NCBI GenBank assembly: GCA_965205915.1
Contig: OZ242191.1
Span: 1,612,001-1,676,000 of the forward strand
From: VXMO01 sp965205915
Lineage (GTDB): Bacteria > Chloroflexota > Dehalococcoidia > UBA6926
Length of the DNA: 64,000 nucleotides
Reading direction: 5' to 3'
Position numbers and translations under genes: made by a program. Positions 51,438-59,600 of this stretch are shown here, piece after piece. Position 1 is the stretch's first letter, and each line of letters starts with the position of its first letter. The notes under the pieces are model-generated. The model worked only from the letters and a program-made list of their open reading frames with translations. It had not been told where the DNA came from and did no database searches.

Positions 51438-51612
51438 CGAATCCCCCGCGAAGGCGGGGGCCCACGCCCCCCACAAGGCCCACCCCGCATTTCCCGCATA
51501 CCCCCCCGTCATTCCCGCCCCCCCCCCCCCGTCATTCCCGCCCCCCACCCGTCATTCCCGCCCTATCCGTCATTCCCGCCCCCAACCCGTCATTCCCGCG
51601 AACGCGGGAATC
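51438..51612. repeat. intergenic repeat cluster
   Basis: It contains one CGAATCCCCCGCGAAGGCGGGG unit (51438-51463), a 13-C run (51518-51530), several truncated GTCATTCCCGCC units and a final complete ATTCCCGCGAACGCGGGAATC unit (51589-51612). This is the last such cluster in the window. Confidence 0.88.
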
Positions 51613-51635
51613 TGAAACTCGGAATGCAATCGCGC

Positions 51636-52412
51636 CTACCTCTGCAACAGCAAGAAATACTCGCGGTTGCCTTTCGGACCCGTAATCGCTGACTCGCGAA
51701 CTCCCAACACCCGAAGTCCGTTTTCAATCGCCCACAGGGCCACTCTGCCTACTGCTGATGCCCTCACGGATGGTGACCGTACGACGCCCCCGCGGTTGAC
51801 CTCATCCCGCCCCGCCTCGAATTGCGGTTTGACCAGCGCGACGATGTAGGCGGTATCTGCCAGCGTCTCGATGACGCTCGGCAAAATCAGGCGCAGCGAG
51901 ATAAACGACACATCCACCACTGCAAGGCCGAGGGGCTCTTCGATTGGCATGGAGTTCCGCGCATTGTGGCGCTCATGGACGGTGACCCGAGCATCGTTCC
52001 TCAGACTCCATGCCAGTTGTCCGTAACCGACGTCCACCGCATAGACGTGCGATGCGCCGCGCTGCAACAGGCAGTCCGTAAAACCACCCGTGGATGCTCC
52101 CACATCAAGACAGGTAAGCCCATCCGGGCTCAACCCGAATGCATCCAGCGCTCCGGCAAGCTTGATGCCGCCGCGGCTTACATATGACGGCCCCTCCGCA
52201 TGAACAATCTCGGCATCAGGTGCCGCGAGTGCGGCAGGGCGCAGCACGATTGAGCCGTTCACTGAGACGCGGCCATCGGCAATCATGGCCTGCGCCGCGT
52301 TTCGCCCGGAGGCCATGCCTCGTTCCACAAGAAGCCCATCAAGGCGAACACGGGCGCGTGAAGCCGCGTCTCTTGCAGTCTTTCCGTTCCGTTTCCGTGT
52401 TTGGCGGGTCAT
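51636..52412 (-). CDS. tlyA: TlyA family rRNA (cytidine-2'-O)-methyltransferase
   Basis: This 258-residue protein has an N-terminal S4 RNA-binding domain (RARVRLDGLLVERGMASGRN) and an FtsJ-like methyltransferase domain with the SAM motif CLDVGASTGGFTDCLL. TlyA methylates 16S and 23S rRNA at cytidines and affects capreomycin sensitivity in mycobacteria; older annotations call it hemolysin. The N-terminal 15 residues are basic. It is divergent from the UbiA-family gene, with 44 bases between starts. Confidence 0.93.
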   Translation of the reverse strand: MTRQTRKRNGKTARDAASRARVRLDGLLVERGMASGRNAAQAMIADGRVSVNGSIVLRPAALAAPDAEIVHAEGPSYVSRGGIKLAGALDAFGLSPDGLTCLDVGASTGGFTDCLLQRGASHVYAVDVGYGQLAWSLRNDARVTVHERHNARNSMPIEEPLGLAVVDVSFISLRLILPSVIETLADTAYIVALVKPQFEAGRDEVNRGGVVRSPSVRASAVGRVALWAIENGLRVLGVRESAITGPKGNREYFLLLQR

Positions 52413-52456
52413 AGCGCACCTACACTATCATCTGAAGACAACATGGGCGAGGGCAA

Positions 52457-53419
52457 ATGTCACACGGTCAGACCGCCACCGCCTCGGAGGGCCCGCAATT
52501 GGAATTAACGCATCGCCTGCCGATGCCCCGTGCTATGCTGCGCCTCCTTAGGCCCACACAGTGGTCCAAGAACGGCCTGCTCCTCCTGCCATTCATCTTC
52601 TCGCTGAATCTACACTGGGATCTTGATGACCCCACGGCAGCCGGTAAACTCCTCGCGCTCGCTGGTCTCGGAGCTGTCATTTACTGCGCCTTGTCCGGCG
52701 CGACGTACGTGATCAATGACATCATCGATGCCGACCGTGATCGCGCCCACCCCGCGAAGCGCCTTAGACCGATAGCGGCGGGTCGAGTAAAGGTGGGCCC
52801 CGCAATGGCTATTGCGGTTGTGCTACTCCTGGTGGGAGTGGGAGCGGCATTTGCTATGAGTTCGCTCATGGGAATCGTCGCTATCGCCTACGTCACCCTG
52901 ACCGTCAGCTATTCGTTGGCGCTCAAGAACCTGATGATGATCGACGTCATGGCTGTGGCGGCGGCGTATCTCGTCCGTGTCCTGGCCGGAGCCGTCGCCA
53001 TTGATGTGCCGATTTCGCCGTGGCTCTACGTCTGCACGATGCTGGGCGCGCTACTCATTTCTATTGGCAAGAGGCGCAGCGAGGTTGAACTGATGGAAGA
53101 TGGCGCTTCCAATCACCGCAATACGCTCGATCATTACACCTTGTCGCTGCTGGACCGGATGATTGCCGTCGTGGCGCCGTCCGCTCTGATTGCATATGCC
53201 CTGTACACCTTCACCGCGCCCAATCTGCCGGAGCAGATGATGCTCACGATCCCCTTTGTGATTTACGGCGTCTTTCGCTACCTGCAACTGGTCAGCCTGG
53301 GTCACATGACGGGAGAGCCGGAACGTGTCCTGCTGGAAGACAAGCCGATGATGCTGACAGTGGCGTTGTGGATTGTCACGATTGCGGCAATCCTGCTGAT
53401 TTTCCCGCGCCCCTCCTGA
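52457..53419 (+). CDS. UbiA family prenyltransferase, decaprenyl-phosphate phosphoribosyltransferase-like
   Basis: This 320-residue integral membrane enzyme has about nine spans. The first Asp-rich motif reads NDIIDADRDRAHPAKRLRP, and RPTQWSKNGLLLLP near the N-terminus is the signature of the subgroup that transfers phosphoribose to polyprenyl phosphate (Rv3806c-like). That reaction gives the arabinose donor precursor for cell-wall glycans in actinobacteria. In this organism the product may feed another glycan. The usual partner oxidoreductases DprE1/DprE2 are not adjacent, so the specific reaction is inferred from motifs only. Confidence 0.85.
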   Translation: MSHGQTATASEGPQLELTHRLPMPRAMLRLLRPTQWSKNGLLLLPFIFSLNLHWDLDDPTAAGKLLALAGLGAVIYCALSGATYVINDIIDADRDRAHPAKRLRPIAAGRVKVGPAMAIAVVLLLVGVGAAFAMSSLMGIVAIAYVTLTVSYSLALKNLMMIDVMAVAAAYLVRVLAGAVAIDVPISPWLYVCTMLGALLISIGKRRSEVELMEDGASNHRNTLDHYTLSLLDRMIAVVAPSALIAYALYTFTAPNLPEQMMLTIPFVIYGVFRYLQLVSLGHMTGEPERVLLEDKPMMLTVALWIVTIAAILLIFPRPS

Positions 53420-53496
53420 TCCAAATCGTCTGATTGCCGGTTGTGACAGTGGCATACCGATGCGTATCATGCTTTGACGGGGGGTAGCCGGTTCCA

Positions 53497-54063
53497 ATGT
53501 CATCGTCGCCGTATCGCGTAAGCATCCGTTCGGAGGATGCCCAGCGCGGCAAAATCTCACAACGCTGGGTGCGTGATGTCGTTCGTCGCGCGCTCGCGGC
53601 AGACCGTGCTCCGGACGGCAGCCGCGTCGAAGTGCTTATCGCTGGCGACGAGACCGTGTCGGCCCTTAACATGGAGTTCTTGGGGCAAGATGGAACAACG
53701 GATGTGCTCTCTTTCCCCTCCGAAATCGCTGACTCCGATGATGACGACTGGCCGGACTCCGGTGATGATTCTGGCGGCGATCTCGGCCAGATAGTTCTTT
53801 CCGCGCCTCAGATAGCCCGACAAGCCGACGCTGTTGGCATGAGCCCGGCCGAAGAGGCTGCGCATCTCCTGGTTCATGCGACCCTGCACCTGCTGGGCCA
53901 TGACCATGAGCTTGGTGACGATGAGGCGACGATGCGGGCGCGAGAAGACGCCATCCTGCTAGACATTATCGGCAAGCCCGTTCATGGAACTGAGCCGATG
54001 GCCATCTCGCATACCGATGTCCATGAGGCAGAGTTGACCGCGCCGACGGGACGTTCCTCATGA
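53497..54063 (+). CDS. ybeY: endoribonuclease YbeY
   Basis: This 188-residue zinc endoribonuclease takes part in 16S rRNA 3' maturation and ribosome quality control. The zinc motif HATLHLLGHDH is intact, and MEFLGQDGTTDVLSFP is the second family block. The C-terminal tail is slightly longer than usual. The start at 53497 lies in a 77-base gap after the prenyltransferase gene, and the stop overlaps dnaX by four bases (ATGA). Confidence 0.93.
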   Translation: MSSSPYRVSIRSEDAQRGKISQRWVRDVVRRALAADRAPDGSRVEVLIAGDETVSALNMEFLGQDGTTDVLSFPSEIADSDDDDWPDSGDDSGGDLGQIVLSAPQIARQADAVGMSPAEEAAHLLVHATLHLLGHDHELGDDEATMRAREDAILLDIIGKPVHGTEPMAISHTDVHEAELTAPTGRSS

Positions 54064-55814
54064 CAACCCCACAAGGGCCGCAAGGGCCGCACCAGGTTCT
54101 CTACCGCAAATGGCGACCGCAATCGCTGGAACAGGTCGTTGGGCAGGAACACATTACGCGGACCCTTCTGAATGCATTGGAACGCGAAAGGGTCGGTCAC
54201 GCCTACCTGTTTACTGGCCCGCGCGGAACCGGCAAAACAAGCACGGCGCGTATCCTCGCAAAGGCCATTAACTGCGAGACAACCGGAGGCACTGGCGAGC
54301 CATGCAACGAGTGTGAGCCGTGCCGGCAAATCACCGACGCTTCATTCCTCGACCTGGTGGAAATCGACGGCGCGTCAAACCGCGGAATCGACGAAATCCG
54401 CGACCTCCGGGAAAAGGTCCGATTCATGCCCGCGAGGGGTCGAAAAAAGGTTTACATAATTGATGAAGTCCACATGTTAACCGCCGCCGCCTTCAACGCA
54501 CTATTAAAAACCCTAGAAGAACCCCCTGGTCACGTTGTCTTTCTCCTCGCGACGACCGAGCCCCACGCCGTTCCTCTTACTATCGCGTCCCGCTGCCAAC
54601 GATTTGACTTCCAACGCATCCCTGAGGAAGGCGCCGCATCTTTGTTGAGGGAGATCGCCCATGAAGAAGGGCTCAAAATGGAGCCGGAAGCTCTGAACAT
54701 GGTCGTCAAAGCATCGGGCGGTAGCCTACGGGATGCCGAGAATCTGTTGGAGCAGCTTGCTTTGACTGCGGGCGCTGACGCGTCTGCCGATGATGCTCGG
54801 CGCCTTTTTGGAATTGCAGGATCGGGGCGTGCGCGCGAGTTGATTGCGTCGCTTTTGGCGGAACGGGATCTGGCCGGTGCATTGAGAAGCCTTTCGGGCT
54901 TGCATGCGGCGGGCGTCGATATGCGTCAGATCCACCGAGAGCTGATCAATGAGTTGCGGTCTCTGATGCTGATTCGCGCCGGTGCTCCGGATGTCCTGGA
55001 TCTTTCCGAAGACGAGATTGGAGCGGCCCGAGAACAGGCTGAGAAGATTGAATTGCCGGTCATTCGCAATGCGCTTGGGCAGATTGCATCCCTTTCGGTA
55101 CCGAGCGGCAGCCCACCCCTGCCACTTGAGATAGCCTTCGCGGGAATCGCGCTCACCGTAGACTCCGTGACCCGGGAAGCAGAAGTGCAAACACGGGCAG
55201 TGCCGCAACAACAGAGAGTAGCCGAGACTCGCGCCGCTGAGGTTCCTGCGCGTCCTCGATATCAATCCACTGAACAACCACCACCCGCATCCCCACGCCA
55301 GACGCAGGCTGAGCCTCCTGCCCGCCCGCGTACGGCGCAGGCCGAGCAGGAATTCCCTCGCCAGGGCGCGCGCCAATCTCCCATGGTCGCTCAGCGCCAG
55401 GGCAGCGCAGAGCCGTTTGAGATTCCGCCTGGCGACCTCACATTCGAGATACTTCAAGATCGCTGGCGGCAGCTCGTTGACGCGCTGCGTGGTGTCGGCT
55501 CAGGCGGGAATCTCGACGCTTTTCTACGCAGCGTGTCTCGCCCCCTCGCCATAGAAAACGACAACACAATCGTGATTGGATTCATCCACGATTTCCACAA
55601 GGACAAGATTGACGACCCCAAGTACCGCCATCTGGTCGAACAGCGCTTCGCACAGCTGCTTGGCAAGCACTACACGATACGCTGCGAAAAAGTCGGACGT
55701 GAGGAGACAGGTGGCCACCTCGTCAGGGCGGCACAGCAGCTCGGCGGACAAATGGCTTCCGGGCGGGAACAATCTGTGGACAACGAGGGTGACATGAAAG
55801 ACGCGGGAGGGTAG
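54060..55814 (+). CDS. dnaX: DNA polymerase III subunit gamma/tau
   Basis: This 584-residue clamp-loader ATPase has the Walker A GPRGTGKTSTA at about residue 45, a zinc module CNECEPCRQI, and the DExH-like DEVHMLTAAAFNALLKTLEE. A Pro/Gln-rich linker (residues 390-450) separates it from a C-terminal tau-like domain. It loads the beta clamp at the fork. An AAAAAA-type slippage site that would give a separate gamma product is not obvious. The ybeY-dnaX-ybaB-recR order is the classic arrangement for the last three genes. Confidence 0.95.
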   Translation: MTTPQGPQGPHQVLYRKWRPQSLEQVVGQEHITRTLLNALERERVGHAYLFTGPRGTGKTSTARILAKAINCETTGGTGEPCNECEPCRQITDASFLDLVEIDGASNRGIDEIRDLREKVRFMPARGRKKVYIIDEVHMLTAAAFNALLKTLEEPPGHVVFLLATTEPHAVPLTIASRCQRFDFQRIPEEGAASLLREIAHEEGLKMEPEALNMVVKASGGSLRDAENLLEQLALTAGADASADDARRLFGIAGSGRARELIASLLAERDLAGALRSLSGLHAAGVDMRQIHRELINELRSLMLIRAGAPDVLDLSEDEIGAAREQAEKIELPVIRNALGQIASLSVPSGSPPLPLEIAFAGIALTVDSVTREAEVQTRAVPQQQRVAETRAAEVPARPRYQSTEQPPPASPRQTQAEPPARPRTAQAEQEFPRQGARQSPMVAQRQGSAEPFEIPPGDLTFEILQDRWRQLVDALRGVGSGGNLDAFLRSVSRPLAIENDNTIVIGFIHDFHKDKIDDPKYRHLVEQRFAQLLGKHYTIRCEKVGREETGGHLVRAAQQLGGQMASGREQSVDNEGDMKDAGG

Positions 55815-55818
55815 GGGC

Positions 55819-56127
55819 ATGGCGATGAATCGGAACATGATGCGACAGATGCAACAACTTCAATCGAAGCTGGAGAAGGCGCAGGAAGAACTTGGAGACA
55901 TGACAGTTGAGGGCACCGCCGGAGGTGGCGCTGTGACTGTCGTCATGGACGGGCGCCAGAACGTCCGCTCCGTCTCGATCACCCCTGAGGCAGTTGACCC
56001 CGACGATATCGAGACGCTTGAGGACCTTGTTCTCACCGCGGTCAATGATGCCAACAACAAAGCCAAAGACCTTGCCACGAATCACCTCGGCCCAATCACC
56101 GGCGGTCTTGGACTCCCGAAATTCTAG
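55819..56127 (+). CDS. ybaB: YbaB/EbfC family nucleoid-associated protein
   Basis: This 102-residue DNA-binding protein has MMRQMQQLQSKLEKAQEEL as its first helix and the central TAGGGAVTVVMDG strand pair of the family. It forms homodimeric tweezers on DNA and almost always lies between dnaX and recR, as here. The start follows the dnaX stop by four bases. Confidence 0.93.
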   Translation: MAMNRNMMRQMQQLQSKLEKAQEELGDMTVEGTAGGGAVTVVMDGRQNVRSVSITPEAVDPDDIETLEDLVLTAVNDANNKAKDLATNHLGPITGGLGLPKF

Positions 56128-56203
56128 TGACGACAATCGTGTCACGGCCTCCTCAATGCCGACCCGTCGGCCATAATGTCTTCCGCCTTTGTGAGAACCA
56201 CGT

Positions 56204-56824
56204 ATGACCTCACAGCCAAATCAGGGTGGCACACAGGTTGAGCCAGTAACGCGACTGACCGAACACCTTAGCCGTTTGCCGGGTGTCGGGCCACGCAGCG
56301 CACAGCGTCTTGCCTACCACGTCATCCGCGCGCCCAAAGAGGAAACACGCGCCTTGGCGGAGGCCCTGCTGGGCGTGATTGATACTGTCAGGTTCTGCTC
56401 CGTGTGCCAGAATGTCACGCAGATGGATCCCTGCACCCGGTGCGCCATGCCTGCCGACGATCAATCCATCATCTGCGTCGTTGAGGAACCCCTGGACGTC
56501 GTTGTAATCGAGCGGAGCGGAGCATTTCGGGGTCGCTACCATGTGCTCCACGGCCTACTTTCCCCCATGGACGGCGTCACACCGGAAAATCTCAGGATTC
56601 GTGAACTGATCGAGCGACTCAAGGACAATACGGTGAAGGAGGTCATCATTGCTACCAACCCCTCGATGGAGGGCGAGGTGACCGCGATGTACATCCAGGG
56701 CCTCATCTCGCCGCTGGGCGTCCGTGTAACTCGTCTCGCTCGCGGCCTACCGTCCGGTTCAGATCTTGAATTCGCCGACGCTGTGACTGTGGCCCGCGCG
56801 CTCGAAGGCCGTCAGGAGTTCTAG
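56204..56824 (+). CDS. recR: recombination mediator RecR
   Basis: This 206-residue protein has the N-terminal helix-hairpin-helix (LSRLPGVGPRSAQRLAYH), a four-cysteine zinc module (CSVCQNVTQMDPCTRC) and a Toprim domain with CVVEEPLDVVVIE. With RecO, also in this window at 57808, it loads RecA at single-strand gaps. Length and motifs are normal. A 76-base gap separates it from ybaB. Confidence 0.95.
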   Translation: MTSQPNQGGTQVEPVTRLTEHLSRLPGVGPRSAQRLAYHVIRAPKEETRALAEALLGVIDTVRFCSVCQNVTQMDPCTRCAMPADDQSIICVVEEPLDVVVIERSGAFRGRYHVLHGLLSPMDGVTPENLRIRELIERLKDNTVKEVIIATNPSMEGEVTAMYIQGLISPLGVRVTRLARGLPSGSDLEFADAVTVARALEGRQEF

Positions 56825-56946
56825 GCTCCGGCGCGCCTCTCTGTCCCATTCCCGGAGTGGCCCGATTCCATAGCGCCTAAGAACAACGGCACGGTGTATG
56901 CTTGCGCCATCCCGTTGCGATAGACGGCACAAGAGGGAGGATAGCC

Positions 56947-57783
56947 ATGCCGGACGTCCTGTACGAAAAGAACCCCGAACAAAACTACGCAGTCTTCACT
57001 CTGAATCGACCGGATCGACTGAACGCAATCGGCGGTCGGCTCATGGCAGAAATGCTGGAGGCGATGGACGATTTCACAAACGATCCTGAGATGCGTGTCG
57101 GCATCCTCACGGGCTCAGGCCGCGCGTTTTGCGCGGGCGCAGACATGCGGGAAGGCGCGGACCGCGACGCGGCCAGAAAGGCCCTGAAATCGCGGAGGGA
57201 CGCCGGAGAACTATCTTCTGAACAATTTGACGCGGAAGTCGCCGCCCTTGCGCCGTCAGCGCCGGTGCGATTTGATCTGTTCTCGCCGAATCCAAAGCCG
57301 TTCATCGCCGCCATTAATGGCCTGGCAGTCGGTGGAGGGATGCACTTCGCCATGGACTGCGATATTCGTATCGCTTCCTCGGAGTCATACATGAGTCTCC
57401 CTGAGCCAAAGCGAGGAATCGCGGCGGGCTATGGCAGTCAGTACCTGGGGCGAATGATCGCGCCCGGTGAGGCGATGTTCTACCTGCTCACCGCCGAGCG
57501 CATTCCGATCGATGAGGCGCATCGCCTCGGCCTGGTGCATGAGGTATTGGCGCCGGACAAGCTCCTGGGCAGGGCGGTGGAGATTGCAAATCTCATTTCC
57601 GAGAACGCGCCCATGGCCGTGCGCGCCTCCAAGGCCATGGCTCTCTTCCAGCACCGCCATGAAGAAGAAGACCTGAAGACATATTCCGCCACCTTCACTG
57701 CGGAGGTCATGGTGTCAGAGGATGTCATAGAGGGCCGCAGGGCGTTCGTGGAAAAGCGCCCGCCACGGTGGACGGGCTCCTAG
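56947..57783 (+). CDS. enoyl-CoA hydratase/isomerase family protein
   Basis: This 278-residue crotonase-fold protein has LNRPDRLNAIGG at the N-terminus. GRAFCAGADMREG forms one half of the oxyanion hole, and NGLAVGGGMHFAMDCDIRIAS forms the other with the active-site loop. In the catalytic helix the usual first Glu position reads SLPEPKRGIA. It likely hydrates enoyl-CoA in fatty-acid or aromatic breakdown; other crotonase reactions are possible. ATG 56947 has AGGGAGGA upstream. It is inserted between recR and recO without an obvious functional link. Confidence 0.88.
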   Translation: MPDVLYEKNPEQNYAVFTLNRPDRLNAIGGRLMAEMLEAMDDFTNDPEMRVGILTGSGRAFCAGADMREGADRDAARKALKSRRDAGELSSEQFDAEVAALAPSAPVRFDLFSPNPKPFIAAINGLAVGGGMHFAMDCDIRIASSESYMSLPEPKRGIAAGYGSQYLGRMIAPGEAMFYLLTAERIPIDEAHRLGLVHEVLAPDKLLGRAVEIANLISENAPMAVRASKAMALFQHRHEEEDLKTYSATFTAEVMVSEDVIEGRRAFVEKRPPRWTGS

Positions 57784-57807
57784 ACCGCGATTCGCCGATT
57801 CGTTGCC

Positions 57808-58614
57808 ATGACATCGGAGCGCCCGCCGTCAACGCTGCCTCAATCGACGCTCTATCGGGCGGATGCTATTGTCCTGCGTCACAGCGATCTCGGTGAGGCA
57901 GATCGCATTTTGACGCTGTTCACCGCAGAGCATGGGAAATTGCGGGCCACGGCTCGGGGTTCTCGTAAACCCCAAAGCCGTCTTGGTGGTCACCTGGAAC
58001 CGTTGACCCATGTCTCGCTACAGATCGCCAGGGGACGCACGCTGGATGTTATCACGCAGGCGCAGGCAACAGAGGTCTTTCGCACCGCGCGCGCCGATTT
58101 CCGTACCATTTTGCACGGACTCCATATGGCGGAACTCGTAGACAGGTTCACCCAGGAACAAGAATCGCAAGAGGGTATGTTTTCTCTCCTGCTCGAGTCT
58201 CTTCGCCGCTTGGATGCCGGAGAATCGCCCGGGGCCCTTGCGCGGGCCTTTGAGGCGCAGCTTCTGAGTTGGGCCGGATTCCAGCCGGTCCTGGACCGTT
58301 GCCTGGCCTGTGATACGGACCTTGGCGATCTAAGAGGCAAACTTGCGTTCAGCGCGCAACTTGGAGGACTGGTCTGTTCCTCATGCATATCAGCGCAGCA
58401 GGGCTGGACTCGCCCGATTCCGCGAGAAACAGTGGACGATCTGCGCATCCTCCAACGTCACGGCCTGGATGGGGCGGGCCAGATCTCCTCCGGTGAATCC
58501 GAGTCGGTAGAGCTGGAGACGTTGCTACGTTGGTATTTGCGCTACATTCTCGAAGTCCCCCTCGACACTGTAGCCATTCTCGACCGTGTGCGGGCCGCCT
58601 CGGGCACGCGCTAA
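57808..58614 (+). CDS. recO: DNA repair protein RecO
   Basis: This 268-residue protein has an N-terminal OB fold (YRADAIVLRHSDLGEADRILTLFT) and a helical domain. The zinc-finger cysteines CLACDTD and LVCSSC are kept. RecO anneals single strands and loads RecA with RecR. It starts at 57808 after a 24-base gap from the crotonase gene. Its 3' end overlaps the convergent minus-strand zinc-ribbon gene by four bases. Confidence 0.92.
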   Translation: MTSERPPSTLPQSTLYRADAIVLRHSDLGEADRILTLFTAEHGKLRATARGSRKPQSRLGGHLEPLTHVSLQIARGRTLDVITQAQATEVFRTARADFRTILHGLHMAELVDRFTQEQESQEGMFSLLLESLRRLDAGESPGALARAFEAQLLSWAGFQPVLDRCLACDTDLGDLRGKLAFSAQLGGLVCSSCISAQQGWTRPIPRETVDDLRILQRHGLDGAGQISSGESESVELETLLRWYLRYILEVPLDTVAILDRVRAASGTR

Positions 58615-59114
58615 CGCCGGTTGTCGTCGTCCCTGTTCAGGCGTTCACCGATAGACACCGTCCCGTAGCTGAGCGACTTGATGACCCGGGCAATGATTAT
58701 CTGAACCGGAATGAGCCCGATCAAGGCGGCGAGGCCCAGGAACTGGAGTTGGCCCAATGAGGGCCCGTTCGCGGGCGGATCGCCGCCGCCTGCCGCAGCC
58801 GAGCAGCTGACGCCAAGGAGTATCAGCCCCGACATCTGGATCATGCCGACAAGCAACCGCAAGACCTGGAGCAACTTGACGCCCAGATCCCGCCCACGCC
58901 AAGGCCGCAACCGCTGTTCCGGAGGCGGCCTAAGACCGTTCTCCACTTGGCACTCCGGGCATGTATAAATGGCGGCGGTCATCGGTGTGCCACACGTGTT
59001 GCAGCGTCCCGCAGCCGCCTCTTGACCCGTTATAACCACGCGGCACGCCGGACAACGAGGCGTTATCTCATGCCCGCATGACCCACACGTCCATGTGCGT
59101 CTCTCGGTTGACAT
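58611..59114 (-). CDS. zinc-ribbon membrane protein of unknown function
   Basis: This 167-residue protein starts with three CxxC modules (CGSCGHE, CPACRVV, CNTCGTP, then CPECQVE), pointing to two zinc ribbons. Two membrane spans follow (LRLLVGMIQMSGLILLGVSC and LGLAALIGLIPVQIIIARVI). Such proteins occur in many phyla and have no assigned role. It precedes the thioesterase gene start on the opposite end and may share a transcript with it. Confidence 0.75.
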   Translation of the reverse strand: MSTERRTWTCGSCGHEITPRCPACRVVITGQEAAAGRCNTCGTPMTAAIYTCPECQVENGLRPPPEQRLRPWRGRDLGVKLLQVLRLLVGMIQMSGLILLGVSCSAAAGGGDPPANGPSLGQLQFLGLAALIGLIPVQIIIARVIKSLSYGTVSIGERLNRDDDNRR

Positions 59115-59121
59115 AGCGGCG

Positions 59122-59535
59122 CTACGAGCCTTGGGGTGGAAGTTCCACCCACGTCTCAGTCGTCAGGGTCTGTGCCACAAGTTTTCCGGTCTCCTCCTGG
59201 GTGATTGTGCCCTCGACGATAGCGAAACGACTGCCTTTGTTGACAACGTTTGCCTCCGCAATCAGAATACCGGGCTGCCCGGGCCGAATGAAGTTCAGTT
59301 TCATCTCAATCGTCGCATGAAGCTCATTCGGCGCGAGGAGGCTGTGGACGGCGTGGTGAATGCAGAAGTCCATCAGAGCCATGATGACACCGCCCGCAAC
59401 ACGTGGATTATCATCCGCGTGCAACACATGGCGTTCCACCCGGAGGATAGCCGTCGCCTTGCCGTCCCCTTTTTCTGACAGCTCCGCCCCCATCCACTCG
59501 ATAAGCCGCTCTTTCTGTGCAACGGTCTCTGTCAT
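59122..59535 (-). CDS. PaaI-like hotdog-fold thioesterase
   Basis: This 137-residue protein matches the PaaI/4HBT thioesterase family: the GGVIMALMDFCIHHAVHS segment carries the substrate-site Asp, and the later strand reads IEMKLNFIRPGQPG. It would hydrolyse acyl-CoA thioesters, perhaps of aromatic acids. ATG 59535 is chosen over an in-frame ATG at 59586 because GGAGGGG lies just upstream and the family begins there. It is upstream of the zinc-ribbon gene on the same strand. Confidence 0.85.
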   Translation of the reverse strand: MTETVAQKERLIEWMGAELSEKGDGKATAILRVERHVLHADDNPRVAGGVIMALMDFCIHHAVHSLLAPNELHATIEMKLNFIRPGQPGILIAEANVVNKGSRFAIVEGTITQEETGKLVAQTLTTETWVELPPQGS

Positions 59536-59587
59536 GTCCCCTCCGGCGTCGGCCTGTAGCAGTCGATGATATTCGGTCGATTTCAAG

Positions 59588-59593
59588 TATCAT
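59588..59593 (+). promoter_or_regulatory. -10 element for a leaderless start
   Basis: TATCAT ends seven bases before GTG 59601, and no ribosome-binding site is present. No clear -35 is seen. Confidence 0.4.
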
Positions 59594-59600
59594 ACGAAAC

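Noticed and set aside
51357..51548. Possible integrase or recombinase remnant beside the tRNA
   Set aside because: Only about 20 residues look protein-like, the rest is repeat, and no duplicated tRNA end was found.
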